A stretch of 64,000 bases of DNA from Labrenzia sp. R4_2 (GTDB taxonomy: Bacteria; Pseudomonadota; Alphaproteobacteria; Rhizobiales; Stappiaceae): positions 248,001-312,000 of the forward strand of contig NZ_JAGHRJ010000002.1 of the NCBI RefSeq assembly GCF_017743865.1, written 5' to 3'. Positions 1 through 9,068 of the stretch are shown here, in pieces (position 1 is the stretch's first letter; each line of letters begins with the position of its first letter). Below the pieces are notes generated by a model. The model saw only the letters and a program-made list of their open reading frames with translations. It did no database searches and was not told the DNA's origin. A program made the translations under genes and the position numbers.

Positions 1-166
1 ACTCACGCTCTGGTTCACCCATGAACGGCTGATTTCGAAGGTGGAGAAGATGCTGGAAGAGGATTTCGCGCATTCCCGCCTCACCTGGCCGGATGCGTTC
101 CAGTCGCGCAGTTACATTTTCCAGGTCTTCGCCCAAGGCGCCCGGCTGATGTCTCCGATCCTTTAA
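1..166 (+). CDS. C-terminal fragment, probable cardiolipin synthase/phospholipase D family protein
   Basis: Only the last 54 residues are inside the window, in the frame starting at base 2 and ending with TAA at 164-166. The tail has a phrase resembling VEKMLEEDFAHSR and finishes with ARLMSPIL. Many cardiolipin synthases of the phospholipase D superfamily end in this way: an acidic helix holding an E-x-D-x-x-x-S pattern, then a basic amphipathic helix and a terminal (L/M)SP(L/I)L. The HKD catalytic motifs would lie upstream of the window, so the family call rests on the tail alone. No clear terminator follows. Confidence 0.5.
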   Translation, partial: LTLWFTHERLISKVEKMLEEDFAHSRLTWPDAFQSRSYIFQVFAQGARLMSPIL

Positions 167-286
167 AGGCAAGCGCACAGCACCAAAACCACATGACCCT
201 GTTTATGCCGCATTGCAGCACTAACCTCTGATTCCAGGGAGGACACTTTCATCGCCGGAAAACCGGCAGACACAGAGGGTCCTTAC

Positions 287-847
287 ATGAACGACAACTT
301 AGCTGTTTCTCATCCCGGCATCAGACGACTTTGGCAGTCTGACCTCGACAGGCTCACCGAACATTTTCAAAGACTTGACAGCGACACCCGGAGGCTGAGG
401 TTTGCCGGAAAGGTCTGTGACGGGTTTGTTGATCAATATGCCGAATCCCTTCTTTCAGCTGGCGCAATAGGGTATGGCGCTTTTCCTGATCACGAGTTGC
501 GTGGAATGGCGGAACTGCGCGAACTGCAAAACAGTTGGCCGCGCGCAGCCGAACTTGCGCTTGTCGTCGAGCGGGACTGGCAAGAAAAGGGCATCGGTAA
601 GGCCCTGTTCAATCGGATGATCGGCGCGGCGCAAACCAGACAGATCAAGACCATCCATATGCTGTGCCTTCTAGAAAACACACGCATGAGGAACCTTGCG
701 AAACTGCATGATGCGAACCTTGCGATCGACAGCGGGATCATGGAGGCCACTTTGTCCGTCGCCCGCCCCTCACCAATCGCGTTTCTGGAAAAGCTTTATG
801 GCGACCCTTGCAATATTCTGAGAGCGACAATTCGCGTGGGCGTCTAG
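287..847 (+). CDS. GNAT family N-acetyltransferase
   Basis: This 186-residue protein has the size and layout of a single-domain GNAT acetyltransferase, which moves an acetyl group from acetyl-CoA to an amine. The acetyl-CoA pyrophosphate loop is visible at about residues 92-110 as a hydrophobic strand (ELALVVERDW) followed by Q-E-K-G-I-G-K-A, the Q/RxxGxG/A signature. The N-terminal part (RLWQSDLDRLTEHFQRLD) resembles GNATs that act on small molecules rather than on ribosomal proteins. The ATG at 287 follows GAGGGTCC, an acceptable ribosome-binding site. The substrate cannot be told from the sequence. It stands alone, with non-coding gaps on both sides. Confidence 0.8.
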   Translation: MNDNLAVSHPGIRRLWQSDLDRLTEHFQRLDSDTRRLRFAGKVCDGFVDQYAESLLSAGAIGYGAFPDHELRGMAELRELQNSWPRAAELALVVERDWQEKGIGKALFNRMIGAAQTRQIKTIHMLCLLENTRMRNLAKLHDANLAIDSGIMEATLSVARPSPIAFLEKLYGDPCNILRATIRVGV

Positions 848-938
848 GCCGCGTAGACCGCTCTCACCAAATATGCTTTGACACCAACAGAGTGATAAGG
901 TGTTGTGCGGTCATCTAACGCCTACGCTTTGGTGTCCA

Positions 939-1586
939 ATGCCCGACTTTCTGCCCTCTTTCTCGGTTCTCGCAGCTTTTACGGCCGCGGCTCTTGTCCT
1001 GACAATCACACCAGGGCCGGACATGACCCTGTTCATGAGCAAAACGCTCACCCAGGGACGTAAAGCCGGGATCGCGGCGGTCCTTGGGGCTACGACCGGG
1101 TTGATCATCCACACGATCCTCGCCGCTATCGGCATTTCTGCGCTTCTTGCAGCCTCTGCGACAGCATTCACAGTGCTGAAGTTTGTCGGCGCGGCGTATC
1201 TGATTTGGCTTGCTATACAGGCTCTCAGAAAAGGCGCTTCCCTCACCCTTGAGGCCGCAGAAAGCAAAACCCAGCCGTTCCGCCGGGTCTGGTTGCAGGG
1301 GCTTGGGGTGAACATTCTCAATCCGAAGATCGTCCTGTTTTTCGTGACCTTCCTTCCGCAATTCGTGTCGGCAAGCGACCCGCATGCAACTGCAAAACTT
1401 CTGTTTTTCGGTAGCTATTTCGTTCTGCTCGGGATGCCGATTTGTGTCCTGATGGTTTTAGGCGCTGGCGCGTTCTCACGCTTCCTCAAGTCGTCGCCAG
1501 CGTTCATGCGCGCGTTCGACTGGCTGTTCGCCGGGATCATGGGAACCTTCGCACTGAAGCTGCTGGTCGCAAAGGCAAACGCCTGA
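939..1586 (+). CDS. LysE/RhtB family amino-acid exporter
   Basis: An inner-membrane exporter of the LysE/RhtB superfamily, which sends amino acids or derivatives out of the cell. The hallmark ITPGPDM near residue 25, followed by a basic GRKAG loop, is typical, and about six hydrophobic segments are seen over some 215 residues, the usual length. A conserved loop NILNPKIVLFF is present in the middle. The open frame extends upstream to a GTG at 900, but the ATG at 939 puts the PGP motif at the usual distance from the N-terminus, so I prefer it. The substrate is not predictable. A second, different LysE-family gene begins at 63588. Confidence 0.88.
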   Translation: MPDFLPSFSVLAAFTAAALVLTITPGPDMTLFMSKTLTQGRKAGIAAVLGATTGLIIHTILAAIGISALLAASATAFTVLKFVGAAYLIWLAIQALRKGASLTLEAAESKTQPFRRVWLQGLGVNILNPKIVLFFVTFLPQFVSASDPHATAKLLFFGSYFVLLGMPICVLMVLGAGAFSRFLKSSPAFMRAFDWLFAGIMGTFALKLLVAKANA

Positions 1587-1684
1587 ACGGTTTCGCGCGA
1601 CTTTTCACCCCAAAACCGGATTGACCCATTTCTCCGGCTGTGCACTCTTGGGCAAAATCAGTTTTCTTCCAAGGAGTTGCTTAG

Positions 1685-2401
1685 ATGACCACGCCCCTCT
1701 TCCGCGATGATGCCTATTTGCGCAGCTGCGAAGCGGATGTTGTGGCGGTGAACGAGCGTGGCGGCATCGTCCTGGACCGAACTGTGTTCTATGCAACTGG
1801 TGGCGGGCAGCCCGGAGATACCGGGTATCTGGAGCTTGATGACGGTGCCCGCATCGACATTGCAACGACCGTTTATGACGCGGACAAGAAAACGATCGTC
1901 CACGTGCCGGCAGTAGAACAGGCACTGCCGGAACCGGGCACAAAACTGACGGCCCATATTGATTGGGCGCGCCGCTACCGGTTAATGCGAATGCATACGG
2001 CGCTTCATCTATTGTCGGTCGCGCTGCCCTTTCCGGTGACCGGTGGTCAAATTGGCGACGGCGAAGGCCGGCTCGATTTCGATATGGGCGACACGGCGCT
2101 CGACAAGGAAAAAGTCGCTGAGACACTGAATGAACTTGCAGGCGGCGATCATGATGTTGCGTTCGAGTGGATCACCGATGAGGAACTGGACGCCAACCCT
2201 GGGCTTGTGAAAACGATGTCCGTTCAACCACCGCGCGGTGCCGGCCGGGTACGGCTGGTCCGGATCGGCGGAGACATCGATCTCCAGCCTTGCGGGGGCA
2301 CCCACGTTTCCAAAACATCTGAAATCGGCCCTCTGGAACTCGGCAAAAGCGAGAAAAAAGGCAAACAGAACAGACGGGTTCGGATTCGCCTCGCCGATTA
2401 A
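1685..2401 (+). CDS. Alanyl-tRNA editing protein (AlaX type)
   Basis: A free-standing trans-editing hydrolase related to the editing domain of alanyl-tRNA synthetase. It removes serine or glycine wrongly attached to tRNA-Ala. The 238 residues carry the zinc ligands of this fold: HTALH (about residue 105) and CGGTH near residue 200, preceded by a glycine-rich FYATGGGQPGD segment that is also diagnostic of AlaRS editing domains. The length fits AlaX-M. AAGGAG at 1671-1676 sits about 8 bases before the ATG. The following gene starts 21 bases downstream of the stop, suggesting cotranscription. Confidence 0.9.
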   Translation: MTTPLFRDDAYLRSCEADVVAVNERGGIVLDRTVFYATGGGQPGDTGYLELDDGARIDIATTVYDADKKTIVHVPAVEQALPEPGTKLTAHIDWARRYRLMRMHTALHLLSVALPFPVTGGQIGDGEGRLDFDMGDTALDKEKVAETLNELAGGDHDVAFEWITDEELDANPGLVKTMSVQPPRGAGRVRLVRIGGDIDLQPCGGTHVSKTSEIGPLELGKSEKKGKQNRRVRIRLAD

Positions 2402-2422
2402 GAATGTTTGGGAGGATGTGCC

Positions 2423-2911
2423 ATGAAACTATCCGGCAGTTGCCATTGCGGCGCCATTCATTTCGATGTGGAGAGCAAGACGCCCTACCCTTACATGCGC
2501 TGTTATTGCTCGGTCTGCCGGAAAACAACCGGCGCCGGCGGTTATGCGATCAATCTGATGGGCGAAGCTGAGAGCCTTCAGATCCACGACCCGCATAAGG
2601 TGAGAAAGATCTATCAGGCGGAGTTCGAGACAGGTTTGAGCCCCGCTGAGCGCTCGTTCTGCGGACGGTGCGGCAGCCATCTCTGGCTTTGGGATCCGCG
2701 CTGGCCCGAGCTTGTTCATCCGCTGGCAGCTGCCATCGATACGCCGCTGCCGAAACCACCTGAGACCGTTCATATTCTCCTGGAGAGCAAACCAGACTGG
2801 GTCGACGTTGCCGAGGGACCCGATCAGGCCCATTTCCAGGAATATCCGGAGCTTTCCATCGAAGACTGGCACAAGCGCCATGGCCTTTACGAAAACAAGG
2901 ACACCTCATGA
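2423..2911 (+). CDS. GFA/CENP-V family zinc protein
   Basis: A small (162-residue) protein of the glutathione-dependent formaldehyde-activating (GFA) fold. Zinc-binding cysteines are visible as CHCG near residue 8, CYCSVC near residue 29 and CGRCGSHLW near residue 77, the three-part pattern of the family. Most GFA-family members have no proven formaldehyde activity, so only the fold is claimed. The start is the ATG at 2423, preceded by GGAGG at 2411-2415; an upstream in-frame start at 2408 overlaps that site and is unlikely. The stop overlaps the ATG of the next gene by four bases, so the two are translationally coupled. Confidence 0.85.
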   Translation: MKLSGSCHCGAIHFDVESKTPYPYMRCYCSVCRKTTGAGGYAINLMGEAESLQIHDPHKVRKIYQAEFETGLSPAERSFCGRCGSHLWLWDPRWPELVHPLAAAIDTPLPKPPETVHILLESKPDWVDVAEGPDQAHFQEYPELSIEDWHKRHGLYENKDTS

Positions 2912-3753
2912 CCTATCATCCGCTTGTCTCCACAGACTGGCTGGCCGATCATCTGGATGCACCGGATGTGGTCGTCGTCAATGCCTGGATGCCGCCGGTA
3001 ACGACGCCGGACGCCAAACCGGTCTATCCGGACAGCCATATCCCGGGCGCTGTGTTTTTTGACGTCAATGAAATTTGCGACAAGAACAGCGACCTGCCGC
3101 ATATGCTGCCGGCCCCGCACGTCTTTTCCTCCGCCATGCGCAAGCTCGGGATCGGAGATGGGCAGACCATCGTCGTCTATGATGATTTTGGCTTCTATTC
3201 CGCCGCCCGTGTTTGGTGGACATTTCGGACGTTCGGAGTTGAGAACGTCTATGTTCTGGACGGCGGCATGCCGAAATGGCAGGGCGAAAACCGGCCAGTC
3301 AACGATGATCCTGTTCGGCGGCCGGAACGCCACTTCTCGGCACGGCTCGACCACAGCGCTGTTGCCAATCTGTCTGCCATCAAAGCCTTGAGCGCATCCG
3401 GAAACGGGCAAGTTCTCGATGCCCGCTCTGCTGCCAGATTTGCCGGAGACGCCCCAGAACCGCGTCAGGGTTTGCGCAGCGGGCATATGCCGAATGCGCT
3501 GAACCTGCCATTCACGGACCTGATTTCTGAAGACGGCACGTTTAAACAACGCGACGGACTGGAGCAGGCCTTCAAAAACGCCGGCGTTGACCTGTCCCGA
3601 CCGGTCACAACGACCTGCGGGTCCGGCGTCACCGCAGCGATCCTGACACTCGCACTCACCGTTCTTGGAACCCGGGACGTAAGCCTTTATGACGGGTCCT
3701 GGTCTGAATGGGGCGCACGCGACGACACGGACGTTGTGACTGGCGCGAACTAG
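2908..3753 (+). CDS. sseA: Thiosulfate/3-mercaptopyruvate sulfurtransferase
   Basis: A two-domain rhodanese of 281 residues. The N-terminal inactive domain has the SHIPGAVFFD and VVYDDFGFYSAARVWW signatures. The C-terminal domain has the active cysteine in TTCGSGVTAA near residue 236. The CGSGVTA loop points to 3-mercaptopyruvate rather than thiosulfate as preferred sulfur donor. The enzyme would move sulfur from mercaptopyruvate to a thiol or cyanide in the cytoplasm. It overlaps the GFA gene by an ATGA, which fits a small thiol-metabolism operon. Confidence 0.9.
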   Translation: MTYHPLVSTDWLADHLDAPDVVVVNAWMPPVTTPDAKPVYPDSHIPGAVFFDVNEICDKNSDLPHMLPAPHVFSSAMRKLGIGDGQTIVVYDDFGFYSAARVWWTFRTFGVENVYVLDGGMPKWQGENRPVNDDPVRRPERHFSARLDHSAVANLSAIKALSASGNGQVLDARSAARFAGDAPEPRQGLRSGHMPNALNLPFTDLISEDGTFKQRDGLEQAFKNAGVDLSRPVTTTCGSGVTAAILTLALTVLGTRDVSLYDGSWSEWGARDDTDVVTGAN

Positions 3754-3769
3754 GATATAGGCTGAATAC

Positions 3770-3793
3770 GCTGGGGCCAAATCGCGCCCCAGC
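3770..3793. terminator. Stem-loop between convergent genes
   Basis: An 8-bp perfect inverted repeat, GCTGGGGC at 3770-3777 and GCCCCAGC at 3786-3793, with an 8-base loop. It lies between the convergent ends of the sulfurtransferase gene (+) and the HD gene (-). No U-tract follows on either strand, so it may be a weak or factor-assisted terminator. Confidence 0.4.
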
Positions 3794-3808
3794 ATGACCG
3801 GAACGATC

Positions 3809-4624
3809 TTAGGTCCGGGGCGCTGCGAGCAGCTTGTCTTTGGGAATTTTTGCGGTGTGGTGCTTTCCGCCAACCCGGATCAGAAAGTCGCCGCGTGTTC
3901 CCTGAAGATGGTGTCCGGGCCAGATCTCCAAACCGTTCATGAGATCGCCCTTCGGATGACGTTTCTGGACCTCACGGCGTGTCAATCCGGCGATGCGCGC
4001 CCGGCCCATACCGAAGACGTCACACATAGCACCTCTTGACAGCAGATGCGCCTCTGCACCGTGAAGCCGGCGCGAGACATAGCCATTCAAGTGCAGCCCG
4101 ATCGCTTCTCCAATCTTCCGTGCTTTTGCCGGATCGTGGCCTTGGGAGACGAGAAGATCCTTGCTGCGCTTTGCGCCGTGTACGGTGAAACAGCAGGCGC
4201 CCGGATGAACCGGGCGGTCCTTGGCCAATCCAAGGTCGTGGAGCATGGCCGCCGAAAACAGAATCTCCCGGTCAACGTCCAGCTTCTTGTAACCGGCCAG
4301 GCACATCGCCCAATAATAGGTGCGCCAGCTGTGTTCCAGAACATCTGTTCCAAGTTTTTCTGAAGCAAGCGCCTCACTGTCGGATACCAGCCGGGTTTGG
4401 AGCGGCAACAAGCCTGCAAGATCGGCCCCATAGACATTCATCAGACCCAATTTGTCTGACGCCTGATCCAATGCCTGCAGCAGGCTCATCCGAACCATGT
4501 TTCCAATGACGGTGACCTTCTCGGCCCGCGTTAACCGACCCTCGCTGAACGCCCCTTTTCTCTCACCCCAGGCCAGAGATCCCATAATTGGCGCCTTGTG
4601 TTTTGTTTGACAGATGGTGGTCAT
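3809..4624 (-). CDS. HD-domain hydrolase, cyanamide hydratase-like
   Basis: A 271-residue HD-superfamily metal-dependent hydrolase. The metal-binding series is visible: HSWRTY near residue 100, AAMLHDLGL near residue 128, and GLHLNGYV later. The HSxRTY plus CFxxxGA arrangement (CCFTVHGAKRS) resembles the cyanamide hydratase/DDI2-like HD subgroup rather than (p)ppGpp hydrolases; this is similarity, not proof of substrate. The open frame reaches 4786, but the ATG at 4624 is preceded by CAGGAGC at about 7 bases and avoids overlapping the divergent TetR gene. Divergent placement next to that regulator suggests it is the regulated target. Confidence 0.75.
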   Translation of the reverse strand: MTTICQTKHKAPIMGSLAWGERKGAFSEGRLTRAEKVTVIGNMVRMSLLQALDQASDKLGLMNVYGADLAGLLPLQTRLVSDSEALASEKLGTDVLEHSWRTYYWAMCLAGYKKLDVDREILFSAAMLHDLGLAKDRPVHPGACCFTVHGAKRSKDLLVSQGHDPAKARKIGEAIGLHLNGYVSRRLHGAEAHLLSRGAMCDVFGMGRARIAGLTRREVQKRHPKGDLMNGLEIWPGHHLQGTRGDFLIRVGGKHHTAKIPKDKLLAAPRT

Positions 4625-4699
4625 ATCAGCTCCTGTATTTTTCTGTACCGTATCGCATAATAATAGACAGGTCGAGTTTTTTATGCGAAGCGTTACAGA
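4625..4699. promoter_or_regulatory. Divergent promoter region between HD gene and TetR gene
   Basis: A 75-base AT-rich gap holds both start regions. An ATAATAAT run near 4656-4664 could serve as a -10 element. Local auto-regulators of the TetR family usually bind in such a gap. I could not pick out a convincing palindromic operator by eye. Confidence 0.4.
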
Positions 4700-5320
4700 A
4701 TGACGAAGGAACGAAAACGCGGCCGTCCCCGGTCTTTCGATGAGACGGCAATTCTCGACAAGATCATGCAGGTCTTTTGGGAGCACGGTTATTCAGCCAC
4801 GAGCCTCGACCAGATAGCTGAGGCAACCAACCTCAACCGACCGAGCCTATATGCTGCCTTTGGCAGTAAAAAAGACATGTATCTGAAAGTGATAAACCGC
4901 TTTGCCGACATGATGCAGGCACACCTGTCAGCAGCGGGTGATTTCGACGGTCCCTTGAACGCGCGGTTCAAAGCGATTCTATCAGCTGCAATCGATCTCT
5001 ACACCGGCAAGACACCAGTGTCCGCCTCGAGGTTTGGCTGCCTTGCAATCTCCACCCTCCCGGCCGAGACGACCCAGGATCCAGAGTTTGTTGTTGCCTT
5101 GAACAAGGTGATGGGCCGAATGGATCGCGGTTTCGCGCGCCTCATAGAAACCGGGAGCAAAAACCGCTTTAACGCCGACGAAGCCGCTCAGATTGGCCAG
5201 CAGTTTGCGGTGATGCTCCACGGCATCTCAGTTCGTGCACGCGCGGGCGAAAACACAAAGTCCCTGAAAGCCCTGGCTGGAAACATGGTCGACCGGCTCT
5301 TGCCTGAGGATTCCGGCTGA
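4700..5320 (+). CDS. TetR/AcrR family transcriptional regulator
   Basis: A 206-residue one-component repressor. The N-terminal helix-turn-helix is clear: GRPRSFDETAILDKIMQVFW, then SATSLDQIAEATNLNRPSLYAAFGSKKDMYL at residues 34-64. The C-terminal half would hold the ligand pocket and dimer interface. It is divergent from the HD hydrolase gene 75 bases away and probably controls that gene and itself. The ligand is unknown. The GRPRSFD start and the YAAFGSKKDMYL ending resemble the AefR/YxaF-like subgroup. Confidence 0.9.
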   Translation: MTKERKRGRPRSFDETAILDKIMQVFWEHGYSATSLDQIAEATNLNRPSLYAAFGSKKDMYLKVINRFADMMQAHLSAAGDFDGPLNARFKAILSAAIDLYTGKTPVSASRFGCLAISTLPAETTQDPEFVVALNKVMGRMDRGFARLIETGSKNRFNADEAAQIGQQFAVMLHGISVRARAGENTKSLKALAGNMVDRLLPEDSG

Positions 5321-5383
5321 TGCACTCAACGGTCGCTCTGCGCGCTATCGCCAGCCCTGACCAATCACAGTTGTTTCCTGAAC

Positions 5384-6718
5384 TCATGTTCCAGTTCGTA
5401 AGGTCTCAAAGAAGTTTTTGATCTCATCGGAAATCACATAGACACTTGTGTTCATCCGGTCTGCCGCGGTTTTGAAATTCACGGCAGCTTTATCCGTTGC
5501 CACAACCGCATGCCCAACACCTTCGATGTTCTCCTCGAGGGTCTGCGCACCGTTCGCAACGGTTTGGACACTGTGTGAAATCTCTTGGGTCGCAGCGCCC
5601 TGCTCTTCAACGGCTGCCGCAATGGACGATGTCATTTCGTCAAGCTGCTTAACCACTTCAGCAATGGACTGAATGGATCCAACCGCCCCATCCGTCGACT
5701 CCTGAATTTCAGAGACCTGCTGACTGATTTCTTCTGTCGCCTTGGCCGTCTGTTGTGCAAGTTCCTTAACCTCGGCAGCGACAACCGCAAAGCCTTTGCC
5801 CGCATCCCCGGCCCGCGCAGCTTCAATGGTCGCATTGAGCGCCAAAAGATTGGTCTGTTCGGCAATTGCCTGGATCAACCCGACCACATCTCCGATCTTT
5901 TGCGCAGCACCTGCAAGGCTGGCCACCTGGTCGCTCGACCTTTCGGTACCGGCCGACGCCTCGCTGGCAATTCTGGACGCGCCAACGATCTGCTTCGAGA
6001 TCTCCTGGATGGAGCTGGACAACTCTTCCGTTGCCGCTGCCACCGTTTGCACACTGTCGCTGGAATTTTTCGATACGGTTTCCGCGCTGGAGATTTGGTC
6101 CTGTGCATCCCGGGAGACGCTTTCAAGCTGAGCAGCTTCGCTGGTAACAATCCTGGCGCCCTCATCGGCATCTTTCAGAGGCTTTTCTATTTTCTCTCGA
6201 AACTGCTCGATCGCTCTGTTCAACTTGTTTGCCTGCTCAGCTCGCTCCAACAACAATTGTTCTTCATAAGTTGAAATGGCCAGATCCATGTCGAACATGA
6301 CCGCGGCAGTAACGTGTTCCAGAACATCACCAAGGTCGGTAAAGGACGTCCGGTATTTCTTGACCAGATGTTTGTGCAGGCGTGTCAGGACAAACTTGTA
6401 ACCGGCAATATACCAGCGGGGTTCGAGACCAATCCTGCAATGAATGTGCCCAATCCGGTTGATGCTTTCCTGATAGTCCTTGTCAAAGCCGCTCAAGAAG
6501 AGTTTCTCCCAGTGGCTCTTTTGCGCACCCACCAGGCGCGGCTGCTGATCGCCGACCATGTTGGCCATATGAGGCTCAGCCTTTATGTGCGCATAAAAAC
6601 CGGCAAGCAGTTCATCCAGAGCCGGCTGAATAACCGGCCATGTTTTCCTCAGGGCCGAGATGGTTTTGGAATCAATTTCTGCAAATTTCAGACGATGATC
6701 AAAATCGGTTTCAGACAT
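5384..6718 (-). CDS. Globin-coupled methyl-accepting chemotaxis protein
   Basis: A soluble 444-residue chemoreceptor. Residues 1-160 form a protoglobin sensor domain. In [16 protein letters not shown] (residues 92-107) His93 matches the proximal haem ligand of HemAT-type sensors. Residues about 185-435 form a long coiled-coil signalling domain with the MCP hairpin tip ([18 protein letters not shown], about residue 285) that binds CheA/CheW. There are no membrane segments, so it senses an intracellular gas, oxygen being the best known ligand of HemAT. No other chemotaxis gene is in the window, so it must work with a cluster elsewhere. Confidence 0.93.
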   Translation of the reverse strand: MSETDFDHRLKFAEIDSKTISALRKTWPVIQPALDELLAGFYAHIKAEPHMANMVGDQQPRLVGAQKSHWEKLFLSGFDKDYQESINRIGHIHCRIGLEPRWYIAGYKFVLTRLHKHLVKKYRTSFTDLGDVLEHVTAAVMFDMDLAISTYEEQLLLERAEQANKLNRAIEQFREKIEKPLKDADEGARIVTSEAAQLESVSRDAQDQISSAETVSKNSSDSVQTVAAATEELSSSIQEISKQIVGASRIASEASAGTERSSDQVASLAGAAQKIGDVVGLIQAIAEQTNLLALNATIEAARAGDAGKGFAVVAAEVKELAQQTAKATEEISQQVSEIQESTDGAVGSIQSIAEVVKQLDEMTSSIAAAVEEQGAATQEISHSVQTVANGAQTLEENIEGVGHAVVATDKAAVNFKTAADRMNTSVYVISDEIKNFFETLRTGT

Positions 6719-6974
6719 GGCAGCCCTCGCAACATACTGCCGTTAGGTCATATTGAAATGCTAAACATATTATAAATTGCAAACTACCTAGAAATAACTA
6801 CCAATAGTTTCAGCAATTTTCGTTACTTTTCGCATATGCAGATCTACCAAGACAGGCTGAATAATGCCTATTTTGTAGTCACTTAAATAAGTTTAGATGG
6901 ACGATTCGCGGTCGTTTTGGGACCTATTTTTGGGTTCTTCAGAAACGTTGGCTTGGCATTTTACGACAAAAGAT
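6719..6974. other. Non-coding upstream region of the chemoreceptor gene
   Basis: About 256 bases of AT-rich sequence before the terminator of the aap operon. It must hold the minus-strand promoter of the chemoreceptor gene. AT-rich runs such as CATATTATAAATTG (about 6766-6779) are candidates for a -10 region, but I found no clear -35/-10 pair. No coding signal is seen. Confidence 0.5.
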
Positions 6975-7004
6975 AAAAAAATCCCGGACCAGAGGTCCGG
7001 GATT
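6975..7004 (-). terminator. Rho-independent terminator of the aap operon
   Basis: An 11-bp perfect stem (AATCCCGGACC at 6980-6990 and GGTCCGGGATT at 6994-7004) with a 3-base loop is followed, in the minus-strand direction, by a run of U (A-run at 6975-6980 on the plus strand). It lies 31 bases after the stop of the ATPase gene. Confidence 0.93.
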
Positions 7005-7035
7005 TCCAAGAGTGTGATTGGTTCGCCGGGATCCG

Positions 7036-7839
7036 TCAGTGATGAAGGATCTGGCTGAGGAACAATTTCGTCCGCTCGTGCTGCGGATTGGTGAAGAATT
7101 CCTCCGGCTCGTTTTGCTCAACGATCTGGCCGGCATCCATGAAGATCACCCGGTTGGCAACCTTACGGGCAAAGCCCATTTCGTGGGTCACGCAAAGCAT
7201 GGTCATGCCTTCTTCAGCCAGACCAACCATCACGTCGAGCACTTCCTTGATCATCTCCGGATCAAGCGCCGAGGTCGGCTCATCAAACAGCATGATTTTC
7301 GGGTTCATGCAGAGTGAGCGGGCAATTGCCACACGCTGCTGCTGACCACCAGAGAGCTGCCCCGGGTATTTCAGTGCTTGCTCGGGGATCTTGACCCGCT
7401 CAAGATAGTGCATCGCAATATCTTCAGCTTCCTTCTTCGGCATCTTGCGAACCCAGATCGGTGCCAATGTGCAGTTTTCAAGAATGGTCAGATGCGGAAA
7501 CAGGTTGAAGTGCTGAAAGCACATGCCGACTTCACGGCGGATCTCGTCGATCTTCTTCAGATCATCGGTCAGTTCCGTACCTTCCACGATGATCTGGCCG
7601 GCCTGGTGCTCTTCCAGACGGTTGATGCAACGGATCATCGTTGATTTACCAGACCCGGACGGGCCGCAGATGACGATCCGTTCGCCGGACATCACACGCA
7701 GGTTGATATCGCGCAGCACGTGGAAGTCCCCGTACCACTTGTTCATGTTCTTGATTTCGATGGCGACGTCCGTGTCGGAGACCTTCATCTTGGTGCGATC
7801 GGCAGCCAAGTCATCGTCGCGTACAGCGTTTTCGGTCAT
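7036..7839 (-). CDS. aapP: General L-amino acid ABC transporter, ATP-binding protein
   Basis: The 267-residue ATPase of a polar amino-acid uptake transporter. Walker A is GPSGSGKST (about residue 58), the signature is LSGGQQQR, and Walker B is [12 protein letters not shown]. The [15 protein letters not shown] and [18 protein letters not shown] phrases are typical of the HisP/GlnQ/AapP branch. It is the last gene of aapJQMP on the minus strand, 67 bases after aapM, and drives import of a broad range of L-amino acids. The ATG at 7839 has GGAG about 8 bases upstream. The N-terminal 30 residues are a non-conserved charged extension. Confidence 0.95.
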   Translation of the reverse strand: MTENAVRDDDLAADRTKMKVSDTDVAIEIKNMNKWYGDFHVLRDINLRVMSGERIVICGPSGSGKSTMIRCINRLEEHQAGQIIVEGTELTDDLKKIDEIRREVGMCFQHFNLFPHLTILENCTLAPIWVRKMPKKEAEDIAMHYLERVKIPEQALKYPGQLSGGQQQRVAIARSLCMNPKIMLFDEPTSALDPEMIKEVLDVMVGLAEEGMTMLCVTHEMGFARKVANRVIFMDAGQIVEQNEPEEFFTNPQHERTKLFLSQILHH

Positions 7840-7906
7840 TGATTTACTCCAAGAGTGTCTTTGGACCGGGGCGCAGCGATTTCATCCCGCGCGCCCCGGA
7901 AGAGCG

Positions 7907-9058
7907 TTATCGTTTGTGTCCGGTGTGCAGCTTCTTCTCCATATAGATGGAATATCGCGACATGCCGAAGCAGAACACGAAGAAGATAATCGCTGCAAAG
8001 AGGTAACCGGTATGGCCCTGGCTGGGGGTCGACCACGTCGGATCCGTAAAGGACGACTGAATCTGGCCAAGAAGGTCGAACATGCCGACGATCAGAACCA
8101 GTGTGGTGTCCTTGAACAGGCCGATGAAGGTGTTGACGATCCCCGGGATCACAAGCTTCAGAGCCTGCGGCAGGATGATGAGATACATCATCGGCCAGAA
8201 CCTAAGACCAAGCGCCATTGCGCCTTCATACTGCCCCTTCGGGATCGCCTGAAGACCGCCGCGGACCACTTCTGCCATGTAGGCTGCCGAGAACAGCGTC
8301 ACCCCGATCAGAACCCGCAAGAGCTTGTCGAACGTCACCCCTTCCGGCAGGAAGAGTGGCAGCATCACCGAGGACATGAACAACACGGTAATCAGCGGCA
8401 CACCGCGCCAGAACTCGATGAAGATGATCGAGACCAGCTTGATGATCGGCATCTTGGAACGGCGTCCAAGCGCGAGCGCCACACCCAAGGGCAAAGACGC
8501 CACGATACCTGTCACCGCAATGACCAGGGTCACCAGCAGACCACCCCATACCGCAGTCTCGACGATCGGCAGAATGACGTTGTCGCCGATGACCAGACCT
8601 GTCAGCAGGAAGTAGGCAATGATCGGAAACACCACCAGGAAGAGGATCGCATTGATCTTCTTGAACGGTGCGCTCGGGATCGCCAGTGGCACTAGGAGCA
8701 GAGCAAACAGCGCATAAACGATGTCCACCCGGTAACGCTCTTCAACCGGATACCGGCCATAGATGAATTGCGGGAAGTATGCTTCGACATACGCCCAGCA
8801 AGCACCGCTATGGCCGCCATCTTGGGGCAGACACGCTTCCCGATTGTCGCCGGTCCAGACCGCGTCGATAAACGCGAATTGGATAAACGGTGCGAGCATC
8901 GAGTAAGCGAGCAGTATCCCGATCACAGTCAGAATGGTGTTGCCGATGGACGAGAACAGGTTCTGCCTCATCCAGCCGATGACACCGGTGGTGGAGATCG
9001 GCGCCGGCAGGAGCGGCGCCTCTTCCGTTCGAACTTGAAACACTTCAGTTTTTGACAT
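7907..9058 (-). CDS. aapM: General L-amino acid ABC transporter, permease AapM
   Basis: A 383-residue inner-membrane permease. After a long N-terminal region with several hydrophobic segments and a periplasmic stretch, the core permease domain carries the EAA-type loop EVVRGGLQAIPKGQYEGAMALGLRFW, which contacts the ATPase. The large N-terminal extension separates AapM from short HisM-type permeases. AAGGAGA lies 6 bases before the ATG at 9058. It sits 10 bases downstream of aapQ and pairs with it to form the channel. Confidence 0.95.
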   Translation of the reverse strand: MSKTEVFQVRTEEAPLLPAPISTTGVIGWMRQNLFSSIGNTILTVIGILLAYSMLAPFIQFAFIDAVWTGDNREACLPQDGGHSGACWAYVEAYFPQFIYGRYPVEERYRVDIVYALFALLLVPLAIPSAPFKKINAILFLVVFPIIAYFLLTGLVIGDNVILPIVETAVWGGLLVTLVIAVTGIVASLPLGVALALGRRSKMPIIKLVSIIFIEFWRGVPLITVLFMSSVMLPLFLPEGVTFDKLLRVLIGVTLFSAAYMAEVVRGGLQAIPKGQYEGAMALGLRFWPMMYLIILPQALKLVIPGIVNTFIGLFKDTTLVLIVGMFDLLGQIQSSFTDPTWSTPSQGHTGYLFAAIIFFVFCFGMSRYSIYMEKKLHTGHKR

Positions 9059-9068
9059 GTCGCTCTCC

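Noticed and set aside
7523-8695. A 390-codon open frame on the plus strand opposite aapP and aapM.
   Set aside because: It is antisense to two clear ABC-transporter genes, has skewed low-value composition (many H, Q and R) and no recognisable domain; it is a shadow of high GC coding.
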